Assembly (NCBI GenBank): GCA_017311185.1
Contig: JAESUZ010003505.1
Coordinates: forward strand, 2,666,001 to 2,730,000
Direction of reading: 5' to 3'
DNA: 64,000 bases
Origin: Proteles cristata cristata
Lineage: Eukaryota > Chordata > Mammalia > Carnivora > Hyaenidae
The notes beneath the pieces are model-generated. The model did not search any database and was not told where the DNA came from. It saw nothing but the letters and a program-made list of their open reading frames with translations. Below are positions 35,820 to 47,938 of the stretch, in pieces; position 1 is the first letter of the stretch, and every line of letters begins with the position of its first letter. The translations under genes were made by a program, and so were the position numbers.

Positions 35820-36090
35820 TTTGCCTTAAAGAAAATACACAGCTTTTAAGTGTACATCTCGGTGACTTGAGGCAAGTGTATAAATCTTTTGTAACTGCCT
35901 CTCCAGTCAGGATGCAGATCACCCTAGTAAGTTCTTTCCTGTCCCTTCCAATCACCCCCTCCCCCCAACTGCTACGAATTGTGCTGATTTCTATCAGCAT
36001 GGGTTAGTTTTGCATATTCTAGAACTTCATATAAACTGAGTACATCTGATTTGGTGAACGGACTCTTTCACTCAGCATATTTGAAGGAAT
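35820..36090 (-). mobile_element. Antisense old L1 3'-UTR fragment
   Basis: Complement of L1 3' UTR: acagcttttaagtgtacatc, then atgcagatcaccctagtaag and gcatattctagaacttcata with ctcagcat at the end. Diverged. Confidence 0.75.
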
Positions 36091-36407
36091 AGGATGCTGC
36101 CGGCGCATGGTATCGTGGGCGAATATTGGCAGTACCACTGACGAAGAACCCAGATCCAGGCCCCACACAGAACTCCTGGAGATCCACTCTAAGGAGCAAA
36201 CCACCCAATTTAAAAAGGGCCACCCAACCTGGACACTCTCTCAAGTCTCCCTTCTGCCCCATGCCCTCCGGCTCCTGCGGAGCCTCTCGTCCGGGCATGC
36301 CAGCAGGTGTGCTGTGGCTGTGGCCTGGCCACACACCGCCGGCTGCTCCTCAGGACCGCGTGTGTCTCAGGACAGAGCGGTGAGGAGCCGAGCCGGTGGG
36401 CCACGCC

Positions 36408-36452
36408 GCCACCACCACCACCACCACCACCACCACCATCACCACCACCACC
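36408..36452. repeat. (CCA)n trinucleotide repeat
   Basis: About 14 CCA units with one ATC interruption. In different frames it would read as poly-His, poly-Pro or poly-Thr, which explains the repetitive open frames here. Confidence 0.95.
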
Positions 36453-37061
36453 GATGGCCGCCACAGGATTCAGCCCATTTCCTGGGCTTCTTCCAGATGG
36501 TCATGGGCACCCCGACTCCCTTCCGGGCCTCGGGCAAGACAGAGCGGGTTTGGTCTGTTCTCCTTCATGGTCGCTAGGGCTTGGGAAGCAGCAGAGGTGA
36601 GGGGTGTGTAAAACCACAAGACAGGACTTGCTGCTGCGTGTTCCAGTTTCCTTCCGCAGTCCCTGCTCGTGGTCGCTGGGCCGCGTCGTCCTTTGATTGT
36701 TTTCTGTCCGTTGTTGCTGTTGTTCTCGCTGTCCGGTTTTGCTGTCCTCGGTTTTTGATTGTAATCGGTAGGAGAGATGGGACGGGGCGTGTTTACCCCG
36801 TGTCACCGGAACCAAACTCCTCTGAATCAGTTTCGAAGCAACACATGTGTTTAAATTTGATGAAAATTCCTCAAGTGTTTGTGATATTTTATATGGAGCT
36901 GTTTCCTTTAGAAGAAGGGAAATAAATTTGGGACCCTCCTATTTCATCTCTGCCTTATTTTATCCTTTATATTTTCCTGGGAGGGTAAACTGTTAGGCGA
37001 TTTTGTAAAGGAACATTTTAGATACTTAAAATATGCGAGTGAAACATATTATGGTGGTAGC
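36453..37061. other. Intronic sequence, nothing recognised
   Basis: GC-rich at first, then AT-rich. Open frames on both strands match nothing known. Confidence 0.4.
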
Positions 37062-37074
37062 GATACTTGCTTTT

Positions 37075-37294
37075 TTTTTTTTAATTTTTTTTTTATTTAT
37101 TTCTAGGAGAGAGAGAGAGAGACAGCGTGAGCAGGGGAGGGTCAGAGAGAGAGGGAGTCACAGACTGAAACAGGCTCCAGGCTCTGAGCTGGCAGTCAGC
37201 ACAGAGCCCGACGCTGGGCTCGAACCCACGAACCGCGAGATCATGACCTAAGCGAAAGTCGGACGCTTAACCGACTAAGCCACCCAGGCGCCCC
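37075..37294 (-). mobile_element. CAN-SINE, young-looking
   Basis: Reverse full-length copy ending agccacccaggcgcccc. Duplication gatacttgctttt at 37062-37074 and from 37298. Very similar to the copy at 16972-17199. Confidence 0.94.
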
Positions 37295-37310
37295 AGTGAT
37301 ACTTGCTTTT

Positions 37311-38600
37311 GATGAGAGTAACTAACAGTTGCTAGTATCACTAACATGTAATAATCTATATAGTTCACTTCCGGGATCTGTTGTCCGGCCCAGTGGTCCT
37401 GTCCTTCTCCCCTGACGTAGGGTTGGCGTGGATGACCGTGTCCTCCCTCCGGAGCCTGCAGCCTGCCTTCCTGCATGATGCTCCCTCTCTCTCCCCTCGT
37501 TTGCCGCGTACTGAGGGTCCCTGTGTCCTGTCACTCCCCGAAGATGTGACCTGACCCCCACCCCCCGGTGTGCTGTCCTTTATCCACCGGACCATTGTCC
37601 TCCGCCCTCACCGCACAAACGACTCCTCTGCCCTTGTTTCTGCCTTTGAGGGTCCTAATGGTTGGTCAGACATTTTATTCATAAGACACTGCCACCTGGT
37701 TTGCCATTGAAACTTGAAAACGAACAAGTACAAAATGGGATTCTTTTGTTTTCCCTGGGACTTTATTAGTTTTTGATACATTATAGTCCTCATGATTTCT
37801 AAATTGAAAAATTGTAGAAGCATTTGTCAGTTTACACAATTTTTGTGTATAATATGATATCAAATTTGCTCCTTTAACCTCTTCTCCACTGTCATTTTTC
37901 TAATCCAGACCCTCATTACCTCTGCCTTTCCTTTCTTTCTCTCTTTTTTAAAATTTTTTAATAAAAGTAATGCGTGTGCAGAGGAGAAAAGTAGAAAATA
38001 CGGGTAAATCGAAGGAAGAAAAATAGCGTCCGTATTCACACAACCCAAAAAGAACGAAATATTCTAAATCTCTTCGTGTGTATCCTGCCAGACTTCTTTG
38101 TTACTAACACAGACACACCGAGGTTTAAATATGTTTTATACCACAAGTGGGTTTATTATGCATATGGTTTTGTAAACTTTTTTCACTTAACATATTTCCC
38201 TTTATCAAAACACTTTCTGCACAATCATGCCGACTCTCTTGTCGAATTAGTGCCGAGGTCTGTAGATACAGTAGAAGCTCACATTCCTGTCAGATGCTCT
38301 TTCTCAGATACAGCTGGGATCCTTTCACGGCCTTGCTCAGAACCTTTGTTGGTACCGCATCGCTTACAAATTGTGTTTCATACATATGAACCTGGTATTC
38401 AAGAAACCACAGGCTAGTCCCTCTTGGAGTGTGGGGGGAGAGAGGAGAAAATACAGCAGCAGGTGAAAAGAGCCGCCACCGGGTGAGCAGAACGAAGGAG
38501 AGCACGTCAAGGTGCCCTGTGTGGGCCGTTCTGCACAGCGCAGCCGTGGCTGCTGGAGGCAGTGCTTCGAGCTGATACCCGAAGAGTGACTGAGTGAACC
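37311..38600. other. Intronic sequence, nothing firmly recognised
   Basis: 37370-37620 is GC-rich with opposing open frames. Around 37950-38060 the text recalls an old repeat. No exon was identified. Confidence 0.4.
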
Positions 38601-38643
38601 GGGCCTGGGGGACAGGGGGCTGGGGTAGGGGGTGGGGGCTGGG
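38601..38643 (+). other. G-quadruplex candidate on the transcribed sense strand
   Basis: Seven G-runs of three to five in 43 nt with one- to four-base loops (gggcctgggggacagggggc, then tggggtagggggtgggggct). It would be present in the WWC2 pre-mRNA as well as in DNA. Confidence 0.75.
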
Positions 38644-38977
38644 AGACGGATACCCTCCTGGAAGAAGAGAGACGAGTTAAAGCCGAAGGCCTAGACAGGC
38701 CACAGAAAGCAGGGTGTGATGAAAGAAAGAAATTCAGAGCGGCCGAAGGCAGGTGTGTGTCTTTGTGGGGACCTGGGGGGTGCCTGGAAAAGTCAACAGG
38801 GGTCAAGGCCCGAGGACCATAGTCTGGGACCTTTCGAAGCCCTGTTCCCTCACTGCCTGTTGCTTGGAACCTTCTTTTTCAGCCAGAGAGAACCCTGTGT
38901 CTTTAAACAGCCACGGCCCTGCGTTCTCCTGTCAGGGCTTTTATTACCTTTTACTGGACAAGCTAGGGTGTTTGTGT

Positions 38978-38978
<1 letters not shown>

Positions 38979-39022
<44 letters not shown>
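38979..39022. repeat. (GT)n microsatellite
   Basis: About 22 uninterrupted GT units after tttgtgtg. Confidence 0.97.
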
Positions 39023-39024
<2 letters not shown>

Positions 39025-39044
39025 AATTCATGTGTCGACATTTT

Positions 39045-39165
39045 TCTCTGCTTTGTAAGTTCCTTGGAAGGAGGGACTCATGGCTGGGCATCTTGTTTCC
39101 TCTGTTGTACGCCGTAGGTGGTCGGCACTTGTCTGCTGAAATAACAATAGACAATAAACATCGCA
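39045..39165 (+). repeat. L2-like LINE tail
   Basis: ttgtaagttccttggaagga, then gggactcatggctgggcatc and cgtaggtggtcggcacttgt follow the L2 3'-end pattern. Confidence 0.65.
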
Positions 39166-39985
39166 GATATTTTCTAGAAAGGAAGATACGGAAAGTTACT
39201 CATGTTTGTTTCATCCATTCTTCCCGAGCATGACAGAAAGAACAGAAATAGGCATGACAGACAGAGATCCTCTTCCTTTCAAAAGTCTAATGTGACACTC
39301 TGGTAACTTCCAGCATGTTCTCTGTCTCCACATCTACGTGACGTTTTACAGACATCCTGCCAATTATACTGCATTCTAACCCAGTGATTTCCTAGGGTCA
39401 TCCACATTTTTATAATACACTTTTCCAGTATTTACATTTCATAAAAATTCTTCGCAGTCCATTCAGCAAATATAACCAATGGAGATGAAGCACAGTCCCG
39501 CTTTATGAAGCCTTCCTCTGAGGCGCCTTTGGGAAGCCTCTGTCGTAGCTGCTGTTTAAACGGCCCAGCATTTCAGAAACATACACACTCCCGCGGGGAC
39601 TCTAGTAGCACATAGATGCCACTGAAGGCAGCCTGCTGGAGTGCTGCTGCTGATCTACCCAGACGCCTGCTCATCCTTGACTATTACTGTTATTATTATC
39701 ATTGTACTTTATCCACTTAAATGTCAGTCAGTGTTACTTTCAATGGTTTGTGGCAGTTTAGCCGCTGACAGGTGTTTTATTGAAAGTATGCCAGTTCCCC
39801 AGTATGTGGGGGAACTATGATTAGACGAAACCTCTGAAGATACTGAGAGAGAACTCAAGAGTACATATCTTATTGTAACTATTACAACTTATAAATATTT
39901 CAAGTTTTTCACTTGTACTTTGAATTTGTATTAATCCCTTTAGTTGTCTGGTTTCTTAGTTGTGTGTCTCGCTAGGACGCAACAT
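39166..39985. other. Intronic sequence, nothing recognised
   Basis: Unique-looking text with a short ATT-rich patch near 39685. No exon or named element. Confidence 0.45.
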
Positions 39986-39989
39986 CCCC

Positions 39990-40470
39990 AAACCGGTGGC
40001 TCACAATATACTTACCACCCCATGGTTCCTGTGGGTGCTGAGAGCCAGGCAAGGCTTAGCGGCGTCCTCTGACTCACGGCCTCACAGGCTGGCTGGCTGT
40101 CCTCAGGGTGTTAGCCAGGCATGCCAGGAAGATTCCGCCTCCATGCTCACTCACGTGGTCGTTGGCACGATTCAGTTCCTTGTTGGCTGTGGGCCAGAAG
40201 CCCCACATATTACTGCCACGTGGGTCTCCCCATAGCGCAGCTTACAACATGGTGGTGGTTTGCTTCATCACAGCAGGAAAGCCAAGAAGAGCAGGGAGCG
40301 GGGTGTGGGGGTGTGTGGGGGGGTGTGGTACATACAAGGGGGCGTGCACAGCCTCTTGTAATCTGGTCTCAAGTGACATCCCCTCACTTAGTCTCTTTCG
40401 TACTCATCAGAAGCAGATTAACAAGGTTTAGCCTGTATTCGAGGAGCAAGAATAAGAGGAGGTGAGGATT
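39990..40470. repeat. Ancient interspersed repeat, family not named
   Basis: Wording such as ggtggctcacaatatactta, then attcagttccttgttggctg and gcagcttacaacatggtggt, followed by aagtgacatcccctcactta, is that of a common old mammalian repeat I recognise but cannot name. It contains a G-rich G-quadruplex candidate at 40298-40329. Confidence 0.6.
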
Positions 40471-40873
40471 CTTGCAGGTCATCCACAGTTAGGAAAACTT
40501 TTCTAAGACCATAAATTTCCATTCCTTAGTGGGCGAGTTCTGTACTTTGAGTCAGATTGCATTTATGTGTTGGAAACGAGTAAAAACACTACATGCTTGG
40601 AGAGCTGGAGACCTGACTTATAATGAGTATCTTAAATCGAGAAGTGTAGGCTCTTCTTAGCTGATAGCAGCTGCCCCTTCTCCTTGTTCTCCAGATGAGG
40701 CTGCCCCACCGTGCCGATGACCTTGAGGACTGGTCATCAGGGGCTGTCCAAGGACTGGTCCCTCCTGCATCTCTTTGGACATTGACTCCAGCATATTTTT
40801 TTTCTCATAATTACATGAAATATGCCTCCTTTGCGTGTTGAAATATTTACATCGTTAAGAATCAGAGTTGAAG

Positions 40874-41106
40874 GGACACCTGGGTGGCTCAATCGGTTAA
40901 GCATCCGACTCTTGGATTCGACTCAGGTCATGATCTCACGGTTCGTGAGTTCAAGCCCCGCGTTGGGCTCTGTGCTGGCAGTGCAGAGGCTGCTTGGGAT
41001 TCTCACTCTCTCCTCTCTCTGCTCCTCTCCTGCTTACACTCCCGCCCCCCTCCTCTCACACACTTTCTCTCTCTCTCAAAATAAAAAAAAAAAATAAAAT
41101 CTTAAA
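40874..41106 (+). mobile_element. CAN-SINE
   Basis: Forward full-length copy, gggacacctgggtggctcaa, with tail ctcaaaataaaaaaaaaaa. The flanks share agagttgaa/tgagttgaa. Confidence 0.92.
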
Positions 41107-42780
41107 GAAAAATGAGTTGAAAACACTACTTTAGTGGAAGTTCAGCTTCTGGTACCAGTGATTGTGAAGCTAAGGTTCTAGGCCTGGGTTAGTGGTGCAG
41201 TGTGTCTGGCTCACTCCGGCCATTTTGTAAGTCACCCAGGGCCTCTCTAAGCCCTAAGGGGACCCAGGCTTCATAGCCTGAATCACTCCAGCCTGGTGTT
41301 ATCCCTTATCCCCAGACACTAGGTTAGTTAGACATTTCCAGAACCAGCCTGGCCCTCAGAGGTGCTTGTGGCCCACGTCACATCCCCTCGTACCGTTGTC
41401 TGGGTTTGACCGACTGCAGCCTCCAGGGCCAACCAGTGATGCTGGGTGGGGAACCGTAAGATTGAGCTTCACATGCAAAACATTTTAAACAGCACATGTC
41501 ACGGAACATTTCAGCAAATCGACAAGTTAATTTTCCTGTCCTAATTGGTCAGGAACAGGTTCTCACATTCATACAGTGGCAGACCCACGTGACCCCCTGT
41601 TTTGGCAGTGGCTCATTTACTTCAGAGAGGTGACTGCATGTCAGCACACCGAGGTTGGTGCCATTGAACAAAGTTGTACCACAGTCGTCCCCCCTGTGCT
41701 TGCAGGCCACAGTGGGAAGCACATGGGCCGGTCAGGAGGCAGGAGGGGTGGAGGAGAAGGCGCTGGCCAGAGCCTTCCATGCGGTTCCTTCGGGGAGGAA
41801 TGGGCAAGGCAGGAAGGGCAAGTTCGAGCAAGCTCGGGGTTGGGTAGTTTGGATAGTTCCATGGGGAAGGCAGCATGTGGCCATTGCAGAGGGGCTCATT
41901 GGAGTCCTGTGGAACTTTGAAAACCCCTCTGCCCGGGCTCTACCCACAGAAACGCTAGGGGCTGGGATGTTTCTGTAAGAGCTCCCTGGGTGATTCTAGT
42001 ACCCAAACCTGCATAACCAGGAACCGGCCCTTGAGTGCTCTTCACCCAGAACCAGGGTTTGGTTTGGTTTTTTGGTTTCTGTGTTGGGTTTGTTTTTAAA
42101 TTTCCAGCCTGCTGCGGAATGACTGATATTCTTGTAAAATACAATGAAAATGCATTTCTTGAAAAATAGAGAAAAAGTATAAAATGCGAGCCCCTATAGT
42201 GTCAGAGTCATCAATATCCAGTGACTATATAAAATCCCTATGAAGATTTCACCCATGATTTCTCCACTTACTGCAGTGCACACGTGACCGAGTTCGTGGA
42301 CCCATGAGGTCTGCCAGTGGAGACTGAGTAGCGCTGAGGTAGAGAGCAGCATGGCCAGAGTGCCCCGGATTAAGTAAACGGAAGCATGCGCCATGGGAAG
42401 TAGGTTAGGCTCAGATCACAGAGGGCCTTGGAGGCTGGCATAAATAGCTTGGCTTTTATTCTGAAGGTTTTAGGGAGCCAGAGGATTCTTGAGAGGAATG
42501 GCGGGACCCCCAGCTAAGGAAGCTGACTTTGGCAACTGTGTGCATGATGGAGTCACAGTGAGGATAAACCGTTAACAACCATCTGAAAGGGAGTGGACCA
42601 TGGGGAGCGACTGGGATAAATAAAACTTGTACCAGATTTCTAGAGAAGTCACTTCACAAATACTAACGCACTGCTTAGAGGATATAAGAATTAAAGCGAA
42701 ATTAAAGCTAGCAGCTTTTTTTTTTTAACGCTTAACGAATCAGAAACATCATTAAATTCTAAATAATAGCCCACCTGATG
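41107..42780. other. Intron before exon 3, mostly unrecognised
   Basis: GC-rich at 41200-42000 with many overlapping short frames. 42380-42640 (gagggccttggaggctggca, gcttggcttttattctgaag) resembles an old mammalian repeat that I cannot name. No additional exon was supported. Confidence 0.4.
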
Positions 42781-42789
42781 TCTTTTCAG

Positions 42790-42993
42790 AAACCACCCAG
42801 ATTGAAGACCCACGGAAGCAGTGGAGGGGGGAGCAGGAGAAGATGCTGAAGGACTACCTCTCGGTGGCCCAGGATGCCCTCAGGACACAGAAGGAGCTGT
42901 ACCACGTGAAGGAGCAAAGGCTGGCTTTGGCCCTCGATGAATATGTACGATTAAATGATGCCTATAAGGAAAAGTCAAGTTCTCACACAAGCT
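42790..42993 (+). CDS. WWC2: WWC2 exon 3 (end of WW domain 2, start of coiled coil)
   Basis: Internal coding exon of 204 nt between the acceptor tcttttcag and the donor gtaagta. Its first two bases complete Lys with the last A of exon 2. Then 67 codons are open, and the final T starts a Leu codon. The first residues, [12 protein letters not shown], are the third strand of WW domain 2. The second signature Trp expected in TTWxDP is absent (TTQIEDP), as is usual for the second WW domain of KIBRA-family proteins. After this comes a charged helical stretch with [28 protein letters not shown] and [13 protein letters not shown], which is the N-terminal coiled-coil region. Key residues agree with remembered human WWC2, and no frameshift or stop is seen. 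The donor gives a split Leu codon (T|TA) that restores the frame in exon 4, which independently supports both boundaries. Confidence 0.97.
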
Positions 42994-43804
42994 GTAAGTA
43001 CAGGGTGGCGGTTCGGACTGTGGGAGTGGGGACCACAGCGGAGCTAGGAGAAGGCCACCTGCGTTTCGCCGGAGTTTCATAGTGAGGCCTGTGCCTTCCT
43101 CAGCAGAGTCTCCTGACGCGAGGAGAGAGGGCGAGGGCACCCCACGGGCTTCTCAGTGGCCGCCTCCCCTCCGTCCAGGCAGAACCCCTCCCTCGTGTGC
43201 GGGTGATCGCTCCCTGGTGGCTTTCACTCCTTCCCCTGCCTGGTTGCCTTTTATTTATTTATGAGTTAATGTTTACCTGTTCGGGTCAAGGCAAATAATT
43301 CGGCCCCCTTTGCTGCTCTTGTACAATATTTTAGCAGCGGGAACTAGACCTGTGGGCCGGAGTGACGCTTTCTGTCCATCACCTGCTCACACCTCAGAAG
43401 TGGATCACCTGGAGCCAGTTTATTTAAAAAAGCAGATTTGATGCGAGCGGCTCAGGAGTTCTACTTAAATGACAGGTGACTGGGTAACACGCCACTCTGA
43501 CAAACCGCGTGCGCAGGGAAGTCCTCTGAGAGCTCGTGTGTAGGCATAAAACCCACAGAATAGTAAGTTCCGTGGTCTTTATGGCTTTGCCCTTTCTTGA
43601 GTTTTTATAAAAAAAATTATAAAGGTTTGAAGACTACATTTTATATTTAGGTGTCTGATGAATGACAATAAAGGAATTATAAAGTAAGTATCCACAAAAG
43701 CATGTAAATCTTGCTTTCAGAGTTTGTGCATTCCAAGCTGAGAACCGGCTTGACCTGTGGTAAAGGTTCCTTTTTTTTTTTTCCTCTTTTTTCTCTTTGA
43801 AAAG
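42994..43804 (+). other. WWC2: WWC2 intron 3
   Basis: 811 nt, gtaagta to gaaaag, phase 1. No transposon was recognised. It has a strong polypyrimidine tract just before exon 4. It is the only short intron in the window and links exons 3 and 4 closely. Confidence 0.93.
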
Positions 43805-43881
43805 TATTCTCAGGATCTTCATCGAGCACTAAGTACGATCCCGATATTTTAAAAGCGGAGATCTCCACTACGCGGTTAAGG
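43805..43881 (+). CDS. WWC2: WWC2 exon 4 (Ser-rich linker and coiled coil)
   Basis: Short internal coding exon of 77 nt. A long polypyrimidine tract (43771-43797) precedes the acceptor gaaaag, and the donor gtaaga follows. The first two bases complete Leu (TTA) from exon 3, then 25 codons are open and end on a whole Arg codon, so the next intron is phase 0. The peptide starts FSGSSSSTKYDPD and ends AEISTTRLR, in full agreement with WWC2 after the HTS of exon 3. It joins a flexible Ser-rich linker to the next coiled-coil helix. In the known protein the continuation is Val-Lys-Lys-Leu-Lys. No acceptor followed by codons of that type was found in the remaining 20 kb. Confidence 0.95.
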
Positions 43882-43889
43882 GTAAGATT

Positions 43890-45074
43890 TTTCTCGATTG
43901 TGGGTCTATGTTTAACACGTGCATCGAATCCAGAGGCGATGGCAGGGGCTCTAGTGATCTGGCAGGACCTTTCTGGAAGAACCTCCTTCACTTTTCCCCG
44001 GATGGCAGCCGTTCTGCCTTCGTTACTGGGTTCAGTGACTGAAACCGACCCCGATGGAGACACTGTGCGCCCGTTTCTCGGCAGTTGTATTACCTGCAGT
44101 GTGCGAGGCGTAGCATGTGATCCCAGTGTGTTAAATATGCTCATTGGTGTACATTCGTACGACATTATAACAGACTTAGAATAGTTAGGATATTAAGTCA
44201 AGATTTGAGTCTCTGTAGCCTTCCCTTACCACCTGGAAAGTGTCTTCCAGAGCTGATGTAATTGCTCTCCCGTCTGACAGCCGGGTACTTCCAGGGGCTC
44301 GCAGATCGTGTTCCCAAAGCATCCCTTCTCTCAGTCGGACTGCACTGGTTCCTCACACTTCCTCATGCGTTGTTTCCCGATCTTTTCCTCAAATCTTCTT
44401 GACCAAACCGCTGCTAAGGCCAGAGCTTGTTTAGCCTTGATTTTTGGGGTCTTAAAGGCCGCTCATCAAGTAACTACATTCGTGCAGCCAGGACGTAGGC
44501 CCTGAAGTAGATTATTACCGTGACTCCAGAAGTCCCCACTGCATCCCTGCATCCACACTGTCCTTTTCCCGAAAGGTAACACTGGCCTCCTCAACACTGT
44601 AGGTGAATTTTTTGCTTGCTCGCTTTGAATTTTGTAAAACTGGGATGCTACCTTACATATTATTAATGCCTTCCTTTGAAGGAACATTTCGAGATTAATC
44701 CGCTTTAGCCACTCCTGCAGTAAAGCATCCCACTCTTGTCTGCACACTCTGAATTCTTTATCTCTTCTAACTACTGATGTGCATTAGAGTGTATTCCAAT
44801 TTCCGATACTTAAAAAAAAAGTACATTTCTGTGATGCATATCTTTTGGTGCACAAAGGTACACATTTTTGTTTGTTGTGAAACTAGGAGACTTGCCGTGT
44901 GGGAAAATACACATGCTTCAAGGTTAGCATATGCTCCAAGGTTAGCCCATGCTGACAAAGGGCTTCAGGCCTCCTGATTTTCTGATATCTGCCCTTAAAG
45001 CTTAAGCTGCTTTCTACACATAGCGTTTGCATTCTTCCCACAGGTTTTGAATTTTGTGTTTTTATTATCAGTTC
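43890..45074. other. Intronic sequence, nothing recognised
   Basis: Mixed-composition intron after exon 4. Opposing frames at 43677-44184 match nothing known. Confidence 0.45.
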
Positions 45075-45086
45075 AAAATATTTTCT

Positions 45087-45299
45087 GGGGCGCTTGGGTG
45101 GCTCAATCGGTTAAGCATCCGACTTTGGCTCAGGTCATGATCTTGCGGTTTGTGGGTTCGAGCCCCGCATCGGGCTCTGTGCTGACAGCTCGGAGCCTGG
45201 AGCCTGTTTCAGATTCTGTGTCTCCCCCTCTCTCTGCCCCTCCCCTGCTCACGCTGTCTCTCTCTGTCTCAAAAATAAATAAACTATAAAAAATTAAAA
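45087..45299 (+). mobile_element. CAN-SINE with perfect target duplication
   Basis: Forward copy, ggggcgcttgggtggctcaa. Exact duplication aaaatattttct at 45075-45086 and 45300-45311. Confidence 0.95.
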
Positions 45300-45311
45300 A
45301 AAATATTTTCT

Positions 45312-47938
45312 AACTCTTTATGATTTCTCATATAAGGGTATTAATTTTTAAACAGTTGGGGATTTTCTTATTTTTTTTTTTTCTGATTTGATTCTCCACC
45401 ATGTATTTTTCAGTTCTAAAATTTCTATTGGAGTATTTTTTATTTCCAGTTACTTGGCCACATTCTGCACATTGATATGTAGTTTCTTTAACAAAAATAT
45501 CATGGCTACTTTTAAGCTCCACGTCTTTATTAATACAGTGTCTAGATTTCCTATATGTTGGATTCTTTGATTTGGTCCATTTCTCATGATTTTTGGTCAC
45601 TACTTGGGCAAGCTTCTTAGAGCTGCTTACTTTTTATTAAGAGCCACGTATTATGCATGAAGAAGTATAAGGATCATTTGAGGTTTGGGTTGATCCTTCA
45701 GAGAGGATTCAGTTTTGCTTCTTATGGGCAATGAGGCTGGGGACAGATAATTGTAATTCTGTCTTGGGTCAAGCTGTCTGAAATCTGGGCTTCATCCAGT
45801 TCTGGTTTACCCTTTGTCTTAGGACAGAGCTCTTCAAAATCCCAAGTGAAATTTGAGAATGTTTATGAGGGACCCGTCTGCTCGACCGAGGTCACACTCC
45901 AGATCTCTCCCCTGAACCTCTCACCTCTGTGAGGCTGCTAGTAGGTCTGTACCTCTGGGTTCACTGCCTTCTCCCAACATCTCAGCCTCCCTGTTTGTTG
46001 TCCACACAAGGCCTCAAAAGGAAAAACGTTGTCTAGTCTGGGTCCTGACTATGGGCTTTCCTTATTACCTTTTGGGTCTTTAACACAAGTTCTTACTGCC
46101 TTGGTAGTTTTCCAGTGTCTTCATAGAGATGTTTGGTTTGGTTTGGTTTTTCTCATAACTCAGTTTGTTCTCAGAGGAAGAGTATGAAGAAAAGTTTGTT
46201 CTCTTGGAAGTTATATCTCCCTTCAGTTTGGGTTTTTGGTTTAATTTATGAAATCATTGATAGAAGTATTCTGTGTCATTCTACCATAAACATCCCTCCA
46301 GTGTACCCACCGACCCTTTACCCCGTCAGCTCACCATATTCCTCTGTGCCTTCCGAGAGAGGATCATGCGATGGCTGTTCCGATGTCTTGTTGCTGTACC
46401 TTAGTCCTGCGTCTACACATTTGTGTCATCTGCTTGGCCAGGTACTTTATCTAAAAAACAGAAATGAGGGTATTTTGTTAAGTTTACTCTTAGTAAACTT
46501 TAGCACGCACTTAAGCTGTGCACTTCTCAGGAAATTATCACTTACTGTTTTCCTTTGAAATTTTAACAATTTTTCACAGTTCTTTGTAAAACACATTGTA
46601 GGAATAACCACAATAGGAATATTCCCATAGGAAGAGTGTTCCATTTTTCCTTTTTGGAAAGATGCAAACCAAAAAAAAAGATTTAAAAACAAAAGCATAT
46701 AGGATATCTCAACCAGTTTACCATTTAGAAGGAAATGGAAGTCCCATCGGAATCGGGGGATCCCAGGGATCCCACGTGGCCACCTTCCCCAGACCTGTCT
46801 CCTAATGCAGCAGGCCTCTTAGACAAAGCTGGTCTCACACCAGGTTTGATGTACTCTTACGATCAGCAGCCTGTTTTTCCTGTATATATTTCGTCCCTGT
46901 GAGATGACAAGATGAGCCATGAGGAGGCGCCCTCCTCAAGAAAGCGCTTCCCTCCGGAAGACGCGTGAGACCTTCATCACCAGCTGGAATGGGAGATCAG
47001 AGCCAACACTGTCTTCATCTCTTTCATTAGTGAATAGGTGCTTGTTTAGAACTTCCTGTCAGTGTAAATGCCTTTTTAAAAACACCCCCTCAGCAAATTG
47101 GCCCTAGTGGTCTGTGTGTCTCCCGTCATGGCTTGAACACCAGGAAACGGATGGTGCCCTCGCTCTGCGCTTGGTGCACATGTTGGCCAGATAGCCTTTT
47201 CGGAATGCCCCAGCTATCCGGAAGTGGGTGGGTAACTTGGCAGTCTCATAGATTCTGATAACCTGGCCTTTCTCGGCTTGTCTCCCTATAGAAATCCCTG
47301 CGTCTGCTAGTCCCTGTCACAAATTAATGCCACAGAAACAATAACTCATGAATGAACTAAGTCTTCATTGCCTTGATGTCTCAAGTACCGGCCTGCACTT
47401 TTGGTCACCAACAATTGTCTAGGCATAGCCAAGCACTAGCATCACACTTCATTATTTTGATGTAATGGTATTAGTAGATGTCGTTCACTTGTTTTACTGA
47501 ATTAGAGCTAGCTGGTCAAGTACTGGGGACCTAAGTACTTGGGAACATCTGCCTAAAACATCTGTTTTAGGTCACAGATATTGATGATAATTGGGTTTTC
47601 TTTTCCCCCTTGGTCAGATGGAATAATAGTACTTCTTGGCATCTTATTTCTCATTGTTGAGATGGCAAAATAAATAAGTTAATGCTTTTTATCGGCATAC
47701 TCATAACTTTTAGAGGTGGCATTTAATTGTATGAGAAAAATCTTTCTTAGGAAGAGGAATGTAAAAACTTTACTGCAACATTTATAATTTCTACAGGGAA
47801 GTCAACTATTTCTCAGGAAACTGGGAAAAATACTATTTAATTTATTCCTAATAGATACTTAGACCATTGCCTTCTTGGGGTAGGGAATGGAATATCTCAT
47901 ACAAACTAAAACTTAAATTCAGCTGATATTTTTAAAAA
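45312..47938. other. Intron with an old antisense repeat at the start
   Basis: 45340-45660 has wording typical of an old antisense LINE-type repeat. The remainder is unique-looking, with AT-rich ends. No exon was identified. Confidence 0.4.

Larger units (their letters stand above)
31904..42789 (+). other. WWC2: WWC2 intron 2
   Basis: 10,886 nt between two firmly placed exons, starting gtaagt and ending cttttcag. Phase 1. It contains five SINE insertions, an antisense L1 fragment, two L2 tails, an old unnamed repeat and several GC-rich low-complexity tracts. Confidence 0.93.

Noticed and set aside
36107..36611. Open frames with poly-His, poly-Pro or poly-Thr
   Set aside because: They are frame variants of one CCA trinucleotide repeat, with no recognisable flanking protein.
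38979..39022. Regular short repeats as a possible CRISPR array
   Set aside because: They are GT microsatellites in a mammalian intron. There are no direct repeats with unique spacers.
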